Source: Desulfovibrio sp. JY
Lineage (GTDB): Bacteria > Desulfobacterota > Desulfovibrionia > Desulfovibrionales > Desulfovibrionaceae
NCBI GenBank assembly: GCA_021730285.1
Contig: CP082962.1
Span: 2,852,001 to 2,916,000, forward strand
DNA length: 64,000 nucleotides
Reading direction: 5' to 3'
The notes beneath the pieces are model-generated. The model did not search any database and was not told where the DNA came from. It saw only the letters and a program-made list of their open reading frames with translations. Numbering within the stretch: position 1 is the first letter of the stretch; each line of letters opens with the position of its first letter. Made by a program: the position numbers and the translations under genes. Positions 9,349 through 18,844 of the stretch are shown piece after piece.

Positions 9349-10044
9349 ATGGATGACGCCCTGCTGCAGCATCTCAAAGTCGCCTTGCTGGGGTATCTGG
9401 GCAAGGCGGTCGATTTCTGCCTGGGGCTGCTGGAAGCGGCCCTGGGCAGGCTCCTTGACGCGGCGGCCGCGCTGGCCGGCTGGACCGAGCACCTGCTTGC
9501 CCGAATCGCGGCCATGCCCTTGTGGATCACCATTCCGGCCGCCCTGGCCCTCATCGCCCTGGCGACCGCCTACGCCATGCGCCAGAAGCTCTACGACCGG
9601 CTCCTCCTTTATTACGATGTCTGGCTGCTGCGCGAAGGCTACCGCCGGCTGACGTTTTCGGTGCGTCGCGGCGCGGTGCGGCTGCGGCGGGTGCTCATGG
9701 CCCGGCCGGTGGCGCTGCCGGATCGCTTTGACGCCGTGGCGCTCTATGAGGCCGCGCCGGATCGCTATGCCGTGGCCTACGGCCCCGTCGACGGGACGGC
9801 CGAGGACGTGCGGCTGTACCGACGCGACAGACGCGCGGGCCTGCGGGACATGGGCGAGGACCTGATCCGGCATTTTCGGGCCAATGTGCACATGCTGCGC
9901 GCCGACGGGGAACTGCGGGCGCTTTTCGCCGTGCTCGATGCCCGGGACCAGGATTTCGCCGCCTGCCGGCCGGTGCTGCCCGGGGAGGAAGTGGAAAAGA
10001 GGGGGAAGATAAAGGAAGAAAGTGCGAGAGGGGAAACCCTTTGA
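9349..10044 (+). CDS. Unrecognised single-pass membrane protein, tail derived from a repeat
   Basis: 231 residues. An amphipathic N-terminal helix region is followed by one hydrophobic segment (about residues 58-76, WITIPAALALIALATAYAM) and a basic cytosolic-like domain (EGYRRLTFSVRRGAVRLRR and after). I do not recognise a family. The last dozen residues (KEESARGETL) are encoded inside repeat A2, and the TGA stop falls in the loop of its first hairpin, so the repeat has set the end of the protein. The ATG at 9349 is the most reasonable start; upstream in-frame codons reach into the divergent promoter of the YitT gene. Confidence 0.7.
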   Translation: MDDALLQHLKVALLGYLGKAVDFCLGLLEAALGRLLDAAAALAGWTEHLLARIAAMPLWITIPAALALIALATAYAMRQKLYDRLLLYYDVWLLREGYRRLTFSVRRGAVRLRRVLMARPVALPDRFDAVALYEAAPDRYAVAYGPVDGTAEDVRLYRRDRRAGLRDMGEDLIRHFRANVHMLRADGELRALFAVLDARDQDFAACRPVLPGEEVEKRGKIKEESARGETL

Positions 10045-10183
10045 AAAGGGTTCTCCCCTCTCGCGCTCTCCCCTTCCTAAATTTTTTACCTGTGAGGGGT
10101 TACGTCGGACATTCCCCCTTTATAGAGTCTTTGGAAAGGGGGTCCGGGGGGAGAACCTTTCTGCAAGAAAGGTTTCCCCCCGG
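10023..10183. repeat. Family A composite hairpin repeat, copy A2
   Basis: The first hairpin pairs GCGAGAGGGG with CCCCTCTCGC. A diverged linker ends AGTCTTTGGAAAGGGGG. The second hairpin pairs GAGAACCTTTCTGC with GCAAGAAAGGTTTCC. It overlaps the 3' end of the upstream coding sequence and stands between convergent genes. Confidence 0.83.
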
Positions 10184-10197
10184 TTCCTCCCTCGCGC

Positions 10198-10731
10198 CTA
10201 ACGGCGGACGTTGGACCTGTTGGTGCAGGTGACGAAGCGGGCGTTGCACTGGTTGTAGCACATGTTGCGCGATTGCCCGAAGGTGGCGTGGTTGCAGCGC
10301 TGGGCGCAGTCGGCCTGCATCTGGTTGCAGCGGGCCACGTCGGCGACCCTGGCCCGTTCGGACCGTCCGGGTTGCCGCACGACAGCGCCCGGGGGCACGA
10401 TCACCGACCCCGGAGGGGCGACCACCGGCGCACCGGGCTGGACCACGCCCTGGGAACGCGGCACGTACTTGGGGCGCGGCTTGTACCCCGGGGCCTTGGG
10501 CACGGGCGTGGTGGGCGCGGCTCTCGGGGGCTTGGGCACGGGTGCTGTGGGCGGGGTCACTTTGGGGACTGTGTTTCTGAATATGGGCTTGCCCGGCGCG
10601 TTGGGATTGACTGGCTGCCCGGGCGCGGGGCCGGACTGGAGCTGCACGAGCGGCTCGGCGGCAAGGGCCGGCGCGGCGGCGGGCAGGGTAAGCGCCAGGC
10701 AGAAAAGAAACGTCCTGATGCATGGCTGCAT
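10198..10731 (-). CDS. Secreted proline-rich protein with twin CX3C helical-hairpin motif
   Basis: 177 residues. Signal peptide (residues 1-25, cleavage after ALA), a long low-complexity stretch rich in Pro/Val/Lys (26-122), then a compact Cys domain. Its six cysteines are mirror-symmetric: Cys135-x6-Cys142-x3-Cys146-x11-Cys158-x3-Cys162-x6-Cys169. The inner CX3C-x11-CX3C spacing is the twin-CX3C pattern of disulfide-locked helical hairpins. A periplasmic or outer-surface protein with a Pro-rich spacer is the simplest reading. The function is not recognised. The ATG at 10731 follows AAAGGAGG. It converges on the preceding gene across repeat A2. Confidence 0.75.
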   Translation of the reverse strand: MQPCIRTFLFCLALTLPAAAPALAAEPLVQLQSGPAPGQPVNPNAPGKPIFRNTVPKVTPPTAPVPKPPRAAPTTPVPKAPGYKPRPKYVPRSQGVVQPGAPVVAPPGSVIVPPGAVVRQPGRSERARVADVARCNQMQADCAQRCNHATFGQSRNMCYNQCNARFVTCTNRSNVRR

Positions 10732-10833
10732 GGGCGAAAGCCTCCTTTGGCAAATGAAACATAATGCCGTTTGACAGCATAACGCGATCCTGCGAGAAAA
10801 TACATCCGCCAAGGGATATGCAGGGAGTATGCC

Positions 10834-11583
10834 GTGGATGATGCCGCGCTTGAAAAGGCGGCCGGGCTTCTGGCCCGGTCGAGGACCGCCATTGCCCTGA
10901 CCGGAGCCGGCATTTCGGTCGCCAGCGGCATTCCCGATTTCCGCAGTCCCGGCGGCCTGTGGGACCGCTACGACCCCATGGCCGTGGCCACGGTGACGGC
11001 CCTTGACCGTGCCCCGCGCCAGGTCTGGGAGTTTCTGCTCGACGCCATATCGGTCATCGGCCCGGCAAGGCCCAATCCGGCCCACGACGCCCTGGCCCGG
11101 CTGGAGGCGGCCGGGCGGCTCTCCGGCATCGTGACCCAAAATATTGACGGGCTGCACCAGGCCGCCGGCTCGAAAAACGTGGTCGAATTTCACGGTGGCA
11201 TGGAGCGTTATTTCTGCATGGGCTGCGGCCGGGCCCACGCCCCGGAAACGGCGCTATCGCTGACCCGGGCGGACATCCCCTGGCGCTGCGGAGCCTGCGG
11301 CGGGGTGGTGCGGCCGGATATCGTGTTCTTCGGTGAGGCCATACCACTTGACGCCCTTGATAAAAGCGGTCAATTGGCCTTGGCCGCTGACATGATTATC
11401 GTGGCCGGAACATCGGGGGAGGTCGCCCCGGCCAACCTCCTGCCCAGGGAGGTCAAGGCCAAGGGCGGAACGGTCGTGGAAATCAATCTGACGGAAAGCG
11501 CCATAACGGGGCTCGCCGACGTCTCGATCTTCGCCGCGGCGGAGATCGCCCTGCCGGCCCTGGCCGGGCGCGCACTTTCCTAA
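10834..11583 (+). CDS. cobB: NAD-dependent protein deacylase (sirtuin)
   Basis: 249 residues. It removes acyl groups from lysine using NAD+. Seen in the sequence: GAGIS, GIPDFRSPGGLW, TQNIDGLH, the catalytic His in EFHGG, and a zinc ribbon of CMGC and CGAC pairs. The late NAD motif reads GTSGEVAPA where the family usually has GTSLxVxPA. The Tyr-x-x-Arg pair that marks desuccinylase-type (class III) sirtuins is not found at the expected place (WEFLLDAI), so deacetylation of a hydrophobic acyl type is more likely. The start is GTG at 10834 after GGGAG. It runs into tolQ after 29 bases and may be co-transcribed. Confidence 0.92.
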   Translation: MDDAALEKAAGLLARSRTAIALTGAGISVASGIPDFRSPGGLWDRYDPMAVATVTALDRAPRQVWEFLLDAISVIGPARPNPAHDALARLEAAGRLSGIVTQNIDGLHQAAGSKNVVEFHGGMERYFCMGCGRAHAPETALSLTRADIPWRCGACGGVVRPDIVFFGEAIPLDALDKSGQLALAADMIIVAGTSGEVAPANLLPREVKAKGGTVVEINLTESAITGLADVSIFAAAEIALPALAGRALS

Positions 11584-11612
11584 CCTCTTACATTTCCCAC
11601 AGGTGGGTCGCA

Positions 11613-12365
<753 letters not shown>

Positions 12366-12368
12366 GCC

Positions 12369-12809
12369 ATGGGCATGCAGGTCGGCGGCAAGGGCCGCTT
12401 CATGGCCGACGTCAACGTGACGCCCTTTGTGGACGTCATGTTGGTGCTCCTTATCATCTTCATGGTCACCGCGCCCATGATGACCCAGGGGTTGCAGGTC
12501 GATCTGCCCCAGACCCGCGCGGTTTCCGTCCTGCCCAAGGAAAGCGACAGCGTGGTGTTGACCATCAAGGCCGACGGTGCCCTCTACCTGGATAAATACC
12601 AGGTGGAGCTCGGCGATCTGGGGGGACAGGTGCAACAGCTGGTGACCGCCCAGAAAAAGCAGCTTTTCCTGCGGGCCGACAAGTCCGTGCCCTATGGCAC
12701 GGTGGTTGCCGTCATGGGTGTGGTCAAAGAGGCCGGCGTGGATAAGCTCGGCGTCGTGGCCGAAGAAGAAAAAACGGCCGCGCCCTCCTCAGCCGCCAAA
12801 AAGAAATAG
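12369..12809 (+). CDS. tolR: TolR-type inner-membrane motor subunit
   Basis: 146 residues of the ExbD/TolR family: a short cytoplasmic start, one membrane helix carrying the conserved Asp (DVNVTPFVDVMLVLLIIFMV), and a periplasmic domain ending in a Lys-rich tail. The helix Asp is the protonatable residue of these motors. It begins three bases after tolQ and precedes tolA in the same orientation. Confidence 0.93.
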   Translation: MGMQVGGKGRFMADVNVTPFVDVMLVLLIIFMVTAPMMTQGLQVDLPQTRAVSVLPKESDSVVLTIKADGALYLDKYQVELGDLGGQVQQLVTAQKKQLFLRADKSVPYGTVVAVMGVVKEAGVDKLGVVAEEEKTAAPSSAAKKK

Positions 12810-12850
12810 GATCCGGACGCGTCGCCCGGCGTGTCACAGCGAGTGCCCCC

Positions 12851-14101
12851 ATGCGCGTTCTTGGCTGGATATTTTCCATCTTCCTGCACCTGACGGTGGT
12901 GCTGGCAAGCCTCGTCTTCATCAATATCGAGCCGGTCAAATTCCAGCTCAACGTTCCCGTGTACGAAGTCGACCTCGTCTCGCTTGGCGCGCCCGGCCTG
13001 CCCCCCGGCGAGGCCGGCCTGCCGCCGGGGCCCAAGGGTCCGGGAGACCGGCCCCAGCCCGGTCCGCCCGAACCCGAGGGAGGACCCGGCGATGCCGCCG
13101 AGGCGCAACTGCCCGAGCCGGCCAAGGCTCCGGCCGAACCGGCCAAGCCCACCACACCCGAACCCGTGGCCGCCGTGCCCCAGGCGCCGGAACCGGAGCC
13201 CAAATCCGAGCCCAAGACCGAACCGAAGCCCGAGCCCAAGGTCGAGCCCAAGACGGATTTTAAAAAGCTCGAGGAAGCGACGAAGAAGGCCGAGGAAATC
13301 CAAAAGAAGGCCGCCGAGGCCAAAAAGATCGAGGAAATCAAAAAGGCCGAGTTGCTCAAAAAGGCCGAGGATGCCAAGAAGGCCGAAGAGAAAAAGAAAG
13401 CCGACGAGGCCAGGAAAGCCGAAGAGGCCAAGAAGAAGGTAGAGGAAGCTAAAAAGGCCGAGGAAGCCAAGAAAAAGGCGGACGAGGCGAAAAAGAAGGC
13501 CGAGGACGCCAAGAAGGCTGAAGAGGCCAAGAAGGCCGCTGACGCCAAAAAAGCCGAGGACGCGAAAAAAGCCGCTGACGCCAAGAAAGCGGCGGAAGCG
13601 GCCAAGGCGGCCGCGGCGGCCAAGGATGCGGCTTCCGCCAAGGACGTCCTGGCCAAGGCGCTCAAGGAGGCCAAGGCCAAGGCCGGACAGGGCGGCGGCA
13701 AAGGCACGGGCAAGGGCTCGGCTGGCGGTGATCCCCTGGCCAAGGCCCTGGCGGACGCCCGTCGCATGGCCGGCGGAGGCGGCGGTGGCGGTGGCAGCGG
13801 AGGAGGCGGCGGCGGCAGCGGCGTCACCATGGGGGTCTACGCCCAGATCGTCAACCGCGAGGTCAAAAAGAACTGGCGCTTCCCGCAAAGCGGCGCCCGG
13901 CAGCCGCTTATAGCCGTCGTGGAAGTGCACATCGACAAGAACGGGCGTATCCTCGAATATCGGCTGGTGCAGTCCTCCGGCCAGACCAGTTTCGACGCTT
14001 CGACCGTCAAGGCCGCGTCCGAGACGGACACGCTGCCGCCGCCGCCGCCGGGGCTGAACGTCCTGCAACTGCGGTTCAGCTCCCAGGAGCTTGGGCGGTA
14101 G
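12851..14101 (+). CDS. tolA: TolA-like protein with TonB C-terminal domain
   Basis: 416 residues. One N-terminal membrane anchor (LGWIFSIFLHLTVVLASLVF), a Pro/Gly/Glu-rich stretch (~45-135), a very long Lys/Ala/Glu helical rod of KKAEEAKK-type repeats (~137-265), a Gly-rich hinge (RMAGGGGGGGGS..GGGGGGS, ~300-325) and a C-terminal TonB/TolA fold (~330-416: VYAQIVNREVKKNWRFP, IAVVEVHIDKNGRI). This matches TolA, which spans the periplasm and contacts Pal/TolB at the outer membrane. The ribosome binding site is weak. It lies between tolR and tolB. Confidence 0.9.
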   Translation: MRVLGWIFSIFLHLTVVLASLVFINIEPVKFQLNVPVYEVDLVSLGAPGLPPGEAGLPPGPKGPGDRPQPGPPEPEGGPGDAAEAQLPEPAKAPAEPAKPTTPEPVAAVPQAPEPEPKSEPKTEPKPEPKVEPKTDFKKLEEATKKAEEIQKKAAEAKKIEEIKKAELLKKAEDAKKAEEKKKADEARKAEEAKKKVEEAKKAEEAKKKADEAKKKAEDAKKAEEAKKAADAKKAEDAKKAADAKKAAEAAKAAAAAKDAASAKDVLAKALKEAKAKAGQGGGKGTGKGSAGGDPLAKALADARRMAGGGGGGGGSGGGGGGSGVTMGVYAQIVNREVKKNWRFPQSGARQPLIAVVEVHIDKNGRILEYRLVQSSGQTSFDASTVKAASETDTLPPPPPGLNVLQLRFSSQELGR

Positions 14102-14271
14102 AAATTCGATGGACGAGAGTTTTTTCCCCGGCCGGCATTTGCCTGGGACCCGGGAACACGGTATAGGCCGAAACGTGGGAATACCCATGCCGGCCATGAG
14201 GGCAGGCTCCCCGGCGCGGCGTCGGGGCTTAACGACAAACCGGCAAGCAGCGAGCTTCAGGGACTTGGACA

Positions 14272-15594
14272 ATGACCACGCGCGTGCATAAGCGAATCAT
14301 CAGTGTTTTCGGGGCACTCTTTATGCTTTTGGGCATCCTGTCCGGACGGGCCCCGGCCCAGACTTCCCTGGCCGTGGATATCCAGGGGCCGGGACAGGCC
14401 AAGATGAACCTGGTCCAGGCCAGGCCTTTTGCCGACGGCGGACAGCTCACACCGGCCGACAAACTGCAGGACCTTATCAACAAGGACCTGCAGTTTCTGC
14501 CATTCTTGCAACTGGTGCCGCCTTCCAACATCCCCGGCCAGATCGGCGGGGCCAAGGCGGAACAGATCGATTTCAAGCCCTTCGGCATGGCCAAGATCGA
14601 CGTGCTCGTCACCTCCCAATGGTCACCCGGCGGCAACCTCGGCAATGTGGAGCTGCGCGCTTTCGAGGTCTATTCCCAGAAAGTGATCGTCGGCAAAGGC
14701 TATGACAGCGTCACCGACGCCCAATTGCCCGATATCGCCGATCGGTTCTGCATGGAACTCATGGCCGCGCTCACCGGCCAGGGCGGCTTCTTCAATTCCC
14801 AGATCGCCTTCGTGAAACCCAGCTCCGGCAAGGGCACCGACATCTGGACCGTGCGCCCCACCGGCCGGGGGCTGACCCGCGTCACCCACTACAACGAGCT
14901 CGGTATGGCCGAAAGCCCGTCCTGGTCTTTCGACGGCCGGCGCATCGCGTTTACCCTCATCGGCTCGCGCTCCCATTACCTGGGCGTCTGGTCCGGCGGC
15001 GGCAAGCCCCAGGTCTACACCCTGCCCAGCACCAATGTGGTGAGCCCGCGCTTTCTGCCGAGCGGCCAGATCGCCGTCAGCCTGCGCGTGCACGGCAAGG
15101 CGGACATTTACCTCCTGAATGCCAACCACCAGCCCGGACGGGTACTGGCCGGCGGCCCGGGCATCAACGTCTCCCCGAGCTTCGACGCCTCGGGCCGGCT
15201 CATGGCCTTTGTCAACGACCAGGCCGGCAACCCCAACATCTACCTTCAGGATGTCGGCGGCGGCTCCCCCAGGCGCATCACCACCTCGGGCTACAACACC
15301 AACCCGTCCATAAGCCCCGACGGCAAGCTCATCGCCTTCACCAAACAGCTTGGCGGCGGTCAGAAGGTCTTCGTCCACGATATGACCACCGGCCAGGAGA
15401 CCCAGGTGACCTCGGGCGGTGGTTCGGATGAAAACCCCAGCTTTTCGCCGGACGGCTACTTTATCGTGTTTTCCTCGACCCGAAGCGGCCAGAAAAAGCT
15501 CTATGTCACGACCCGGCACGGCACACCGCCGATTAAGATTCCCACCGGTGACGGCGTAGCCCAAATGCCTTGCTGGGGGCCGCTGCCGCAGTAG
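14272..15594 (+). CDS. tolB: Tol-Pal system beta-propeller protein TolB
   Basis: 440 residues, exported by an N-terminal signal peptide (VFGALFMLLGILSGRAPAQ). An N-terminal alpha/beta domain (~30-165) is followed by a WD40-like six-blade propeller with repeated SPSWSFDGRRIAF, SPSFDASGRLMAF, NPSISPDGKLIAF and NPSFSPDGYFIVF blades. TolB works in the periplasm, binding Pal and TolA. A gap of 170 bases separates it from tolA and contains no gene. Confidence 0.95.
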   Translation: MTTRVHKRIISVFGALFMLLGILSGRAPAQTSLAVDIQGPGQAKMNLVQARPFADGGQLTPADKLQDLINKDLQFLPFLQLVPPSNIPGQIGGAKAEQIDFKPFGMAKIDVLVTSQWSPGGNLGNVELRAFEVYSQKVIVGKGYDSVTDAQLPDIADRFCMELMAALTGQGGFFNSQIAFVKPSSGKGTDIWTVRPTGRGLTRVTHYNELGMAESPSWSFDGRRIAFTLIGSRSHYLGVWSGGGKPQVYTLPSTNVVSPRFLPSGQIAVSLRVHGKADIYLLNANHQPGRVLAGGPGINVSPSFDASGRLMAFVNDQAGNPNIYLQDVGGGSPRRITTSGYNTNPSISPDGKLIAFTKQLGGGQKVFVHDMTTGQETQVTSGGGSDENPSFSPDGYFIVFSSTRSGQKKLYVTTRHGTPPIKIPTGDGVAQMPCWGPLPQ

Positions 15595-15853
15595 TGTCAC
15601 GGTTTTTTTCATTCCATGACGATCCTGTAATGGTCTGGCCAATGTGGAAAAGAACGGGATAAATGGAGTCCAGGGGTTAGCAAAAGCACTCAACCATGCA
15701 GAAAGCCCATAATTTCCCTGTTGCATTTTATTGCAGGAGGCGTAATTGGAGGCGCGTTCCGGTTGGTGCTTCGCCAGCCCCATCGAGAACACGGCCAGGG
15801 GTAAAGCTCCTGGCTTTGTAAAGCCCGGGCGGGCTATGTGAGGAGGAAGAAAA

Positions 15854-16369
15854 ATGACGCGTTCGAGGATTTTGACTTTGGCGGTACTGGTGTTGATGCT
15901 TTCCCTTATGGGTTTTGGCTGTGCCAAAAAAGCCGGCGGCCCCGGCGATGGTTCCGGAACGAGCTGGGAAGACCAGGAAAAGGCTCGTCTGGAACAAGAG
16001 CGTGCCCTGCGGGAAAAGATGGGACAGGCCGCTAACGAACTGGCCCAGATGATTCACTTCGCCTTTAACAGCTCCAACCTGACGGCCGAATCCCGGCAGA
16101 TCCTGACCCGCAAGGCCGAGATCATGCGGCAGTACCCGCAGATCAAGGTGATCGTGGAAGGGAACTGTGACCAGCGCGGCACGGCTGAGTACAACCTGGC
16201 CCTCGGCGAACGCCGTGCCCAGGCTGCCGCTCAGTACCTGAGCAAGCTGGGCATCCCCGCCGATCGGCTGTCCACCGTCAGCTACGGTAAGGAACGCCCC
16301 TTGGATCCGGCAACCACTGAGGCCGCATACGCCCAGAACCGCCGCGACGAATTCCGCGCCACCTACTAG
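15854..16369 (+). CDS. pal: Peptidoglycan-associated lipoprotein
   Basis: 171 residues. A lipoprotein signal peptide ends at a Cys (LMGFGC, residue 23). A short charged linker leads to an OmpA-like peptidoglycan-binding domain (~70-170) with the conserved VEGNCDQRGTAEYNLALGERRA signature. Pal tethers the outer membrane to peptidoglycan and is the partner of TolB. A GAGGAGG ribosome binding site precedes the ATG. It is 259 bases after tolB, so it may have its own promoter, and it is followed by a strong terminator. Confidence 0.96.
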   Translation: MTRSRILTLAVLVLMLSLMGFGCAKKAGGPGDGSGTSWEDQEKARLEQERALREKMGQAANELAQMIHFAFNSSNLTAESRQILTRKAEIMRQYPQIKVIVEGNCDQRGTAEYNLALGERRAQAAAQYLSKLGIPADRLSTVSYGKERPLDPATTEAAYAQNRRDEFRATY

Positions 16370-16398
16370 TTTCTGTTGATTTCACGCCCACAAGGCGC

Positions 16399-16435
16399 AA
16401 AAGGCTGCCGGGTTTTCCCGGCGGCCTTTTTTTTT
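16399..16435 (+). terminator. Terminator of the tol-pal cluster
   Basis: AAGGCTGCCGGG, a TTTT loop, CCCGGCGGCCTT and then a T-run. It starts 30 bases after the pal stop codon and just before repeat B2. Confidence 0.92.
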
Positions 16436-16458
16436 GTGTGTGTGTACGGATGCGGTTA

Positions 16459-16980
16459 CAGGGGAGGCCGGCAGGGGAGGCTCTGCCTCCCCTGGACCCC
16501 ACCGCCGGGGGACTTGATGTCCCCCGGACCCCCTTTTACCGGGTTGGGATGGTGGGTGGAGGTGGAGTCGGATGGCGGAACGACGAATGCTTGTCGCCGC
16601 AATCGGCCCGGCGACACGAGGGGCTTACGCCCCTCGACGCCGGACGCGATTGCGGCGACAACCGCGCCAGCGGCGAAGCGCCGCATTTTAAGAACAAACA
16701 GTTTTTCTGAAATGTCGCCCCAACGGGGCGACCGGCGTGGTGGCGGCGGAATTTGCTTGGGACGAGCTTGTCGCGAAGCGACATGCACCGTCCCGACAAA
16801 TTCCGCCGCCATCTTCACCCAACCGACCCCCGCCCACCAACCCTGCTCCCGCCCAACCAAAGCACACCGGAAGGGGGGCCCGGGGGGCCCATGGCCTCCC
16901 GGCGGGTCCGGGCAGAGCCCGGCGGTGGGGTGCAGGGCAGCGCCCTGCCGGGGGTGCGGGGGCGGAGCCCCCGCCCGTTA
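16459..16980. repeat. Family B multi-hairpin repeat, copy B2 (inverted relative to B1)
   Basis: About 520 bases carrying the same chain of hairpin modules as B1, in reverse complement. From left: CAGGGGAGGC/GCCTCCCCTG; GGGGGACTTGATGTCCCCC; the long TGTCGCCGCAATCG hairpin; GCGCCAGCGGCGAAGCGCC; CGCCCCAACGGGGCG; the long hairpin 16741-16811; then the GGGCCC and CCGGGCAGAGCCCGG modules; GCAGGGCAGCGCCCTGC; and GGGGGCGGAGCCCCC. Its right edge is the TAA stop of pgpA. It fills the gap between convergent pal and pgpA. Confidence 0.9.
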
Positions 16981-17445
16981 CGACCGGAGCCAGTGAAAGA
17001 TGGCGAGGCAGATGCAGGCGTAGATGCCGGCCAGCACGTCGTCGATCATGACGCCGTAGCCGGCGGGCAGCCAGTTTTCGGAGGCGCGCACGGGGCGCGG
17101 CTTGAGGATATCGAAGGCGCGGAAGAGGAGGAATCCGGCGGCCAGTTCCAGTGGCGGCAGGCTGGCGAAGGGCAGGTAGGTGATCCACTGGCCGACGAGT
17201 TCGTCGATGACCACGTGGCTGGGGTCTTTTTTGTGGAGCAGGATTTCGGTTCGGGTGGCGGTGACGCTGCCGATAAAAAACAGGGCGACGAGGACGATGA
17301 TGCGCCAGAAGCCGGGCAGCGGCAGGAAGAGGGCAGGTGCGGCGATGGCGGCCGCGGCCGAGCCCCAGGTTCCCGAGGCGTAGGGGATTTTGCCGATGGG
17401 GCCGAGCCCTGAAACGAGCAGGGACAGGCGGTCGCCTGAGGTCAT
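16978..17445 (-). CDS. pgpA: Phosphatidylglycerophosphatase A
   Basis: 155 residues. It dephosphorylates phosphatidylglycerol phosphate in phospholipid synthesis at the inner membrane. The PgpA family signatures are present: GPIGKIPYASGTWGS near the start, DPSHVVIDELVGQWIT (acidic metal-binding segment) and LLFRAFDILKPRPV, followed by GVMIDDVLAGIYA. Three to four hydrophobic segments are visible. The ATG at 17445 follows GGAGG; a longer frame upstream is not protein-like. Its stop codon is the edge of repeat B2. Confidence 0.95.
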   Translation of the reverse strand: MTSGDRLSLLVSGLGPIGKIPYASGTWGSAAAAIAAPALFLPLPGFWRIIVLVALFFIGSVTATRTEILLHKKDPSHVVIDELVGQWITYLPFASLPPLELAAGFLLFRAFDILKPRPVRASENWLPAGYGVMIDDVLAGIYACICLAIFHWLRS

Positions 17446-17601
17446 GATCGAGGCCTCCGTGGAGTGGATGAATGAATCGGGGCAAGCTACACCGGGGCAC
17501 GGAGCGGGGCAAGGGGTTGGGCATCTTGAGTTCGGGCGCGAAGTGTGGGAAAAAACAGGCGGCGGGCCATGGGCGCGCCACAACCCGAAAGGAAGGTGTC
17601 G

Positions 17602-17895
17602 ATGTTGAGCCTGCGCTATACCATGGTGCTCTTTGTTATGTACTTTATGTTTTTTTGGCTCTTTTATCGTTTTTATTTCCGCCCACGGATTTATCTGCTG
17701 TTGTTGACCGAGCCATCCTACATGGATCATTATATTGATAAACTGCCGCATATGTACGACCGCCCTGACGAGCGGCTTGGCATGATCGAATTCATGCTGG
17801 CCAAGCGGAAGCGGTTTGTTCGTACCATGCGGCAATTCGTCTTTACCGTCACGGCCGCTTATGTGGCCCTGCTTATTCTCGGCGCAACGCTGTAA
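17602..17895 (+). CDS. Small membrane protein with two helices, function unknown
   Basis: 97 residues. A hydrophobic, aromatic-rich N-terminal helix (YTMVLFVMYFMFFWLFYRFYF), a polar middle with acidic/basic residues (YMDHYIDKLPHMYDRPDERLG), and a second helix at the C-terminus (FVFTVTAAYVALLILGATL). A purine-rich AGGAAGG precedes the ATG. It is followed 29 bases later by the next plus-strand gene and may form a transcription unit with it. No family is recognised. Confidence 0.72.
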   Translation: MLSLRYTMVLFVMYFMFFWLFYRFYFRPRIYLLLLTEPSYMDHYIDKLPHMYDRPDERLGMIEFMLAKRKRFVRTMRQFVFTVTAAYVALLILGATL

Positions 17896-17924
17896 CGCTC
17901 CGGCGGACTCTTTTCGATTCTACT

Positions 17925-18668
17925 ATGAAAGATGAAAGTTTTTCGCTCCCGGCCACGGACGATGCGGCTGCATCCTTAGCGCAACGGGTGGTCGAGGCGG
18001 CGCGGCAGATTGCCGTGCATTACGGGCTATGGCTGGCCGAAACCGCGCATCAGTTGGGCCCGGAACAGGCCGTGGCCTTGGAATCCCAGGTCGGGGACGC
18101 CTATATTCCGCTGCTCACGCGCCGCATCGAGCGGGCGCTGGGGCTTTCCGGGGATATCAACGGCGTCTTGGCGGGGCTGGGCGAGGAAAAGCTCGGCAAG
18201 CTGCTCGACGCCCTGGCCGTTTCCTGGCTGGCGGCGGACGGGGTCTGGTTCCGCAAGGTCGAGGACGCGCGTGGCATGCATGACGCCAAGCGGGTCAACG
18301 ACACCTGCTGGTCGCGCCTGGGCTATTACGAGGCCCTGCGGGCCAAGGCCGCTCTGGGACTGCCCGAGCGGGGCGGCCTCCCCGCGCTCAAGGCCGCCTT
18401 TGGCGCGCGGCTGGTTTCGCGCATCAACCAGTGGGAGATCGCGGACGAGACGCCGGATTCCTTCGTCCTGCGCATGGTGCGTTGCCGGGTGCAGTCCTCG
18501 CGCGAACGCCAGGGACTGCCGCCCTATCCGTGCGTCTCCGGCGGTTCGGTGGAGTACACGGCCTTCGCCGCCGGCATCGACCCCGCCATAGCCACCACCT
18601 GCGTCAGCTGCCCGCCGGATATCACACTTCCCGCCTGCGCCTGTGCGTGGAGATTTTCGACGAAATGA
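17925..18668 (+). CDS. Soluble protein resembling the DUF6125 group, function unknown
   Basis: 247 residues, cytosolic. Distinctive segments are AVHYGLWLAETAHQLG, WFRKVEDARGMHDAKRVNDTCWSRLGYYEALR, MVRCRVQSSRERQGL and CVSCPPD near the C-terminus. The arrangement of Trp/Glu-rich helices followed by conserved Cys residues resembles proteins labelled DUF6125 in anaerobes, which have no established role; this assignment is from memory of the pattern. It follows the small membrane protein and ends just before repeat A3. Confidence 0.72.
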   Translation: MKDESFSLPATDDAAASLAQRVVEAARQIAVHYGLWLAETAHQLGPEQAVALESQVGDAYIPLLTRRIERALGLSGDINGVLAGLGEEKLGKLLDALAVSWLAADGVWFRKVEDARGMHDAKRVNDTCWSRLGYYEALRAKAALGLPERGGLPALKAAFGARLVSRINQWEIADETPDSFVLRMVRCRVQSSRERQGLPPYPCVSGGSVEYTAFAAGIDPAIATTCVSCPPDITLPACACAWRFSTK

Positions 18669-18692
18669 AAGTGTTAGGATGAGGAAGAGAAT

Positions 18693-18838
18693 GCGAGAGG
18701 GGAACCCTTTTTGAAAAAAGGGTTCCCCTCTCGCGTTCTCCCCTCCCAAAAACTTTCAACGGTGACAAGCTGTTGCCGGTAAAAGTCTTTGGAAAGGGGG
18801 CCTGGGGGGAAACTTTTCTGCAGAAAAGTTTCCCCCCG
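18693..18838. repeat. Family A composite hairpin repeat, copy A3 (most complete)
   Basis: The clearest copy. A GCGAGAGGGGAACCC/GGGTTCCCCTCTCGC hairpin, then GTTCTCCCCTCCC and AAAAACTTTCAACGGTGACA, then GTAAAAGTCTTTGGAAAGG, and finally a GGGGGGAAACTTTTCTGC/GCAGAAAAGTTTCCCCCC hairpin. It lies between convergent genes. It serves as the reference for the site split by the IS110 element at 39.3 kb. Confidence 0.88.
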
Positions 18839-18844
18839 GTCTCT

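Noticed and set aside
15595-15853. A gene between tolB and pal (such as cpoB/ybgF)
   Set aside because: The 259-base gap has no frame of suitable length or ribosome binding site; the TPR protein CpoB is not in this cluster.
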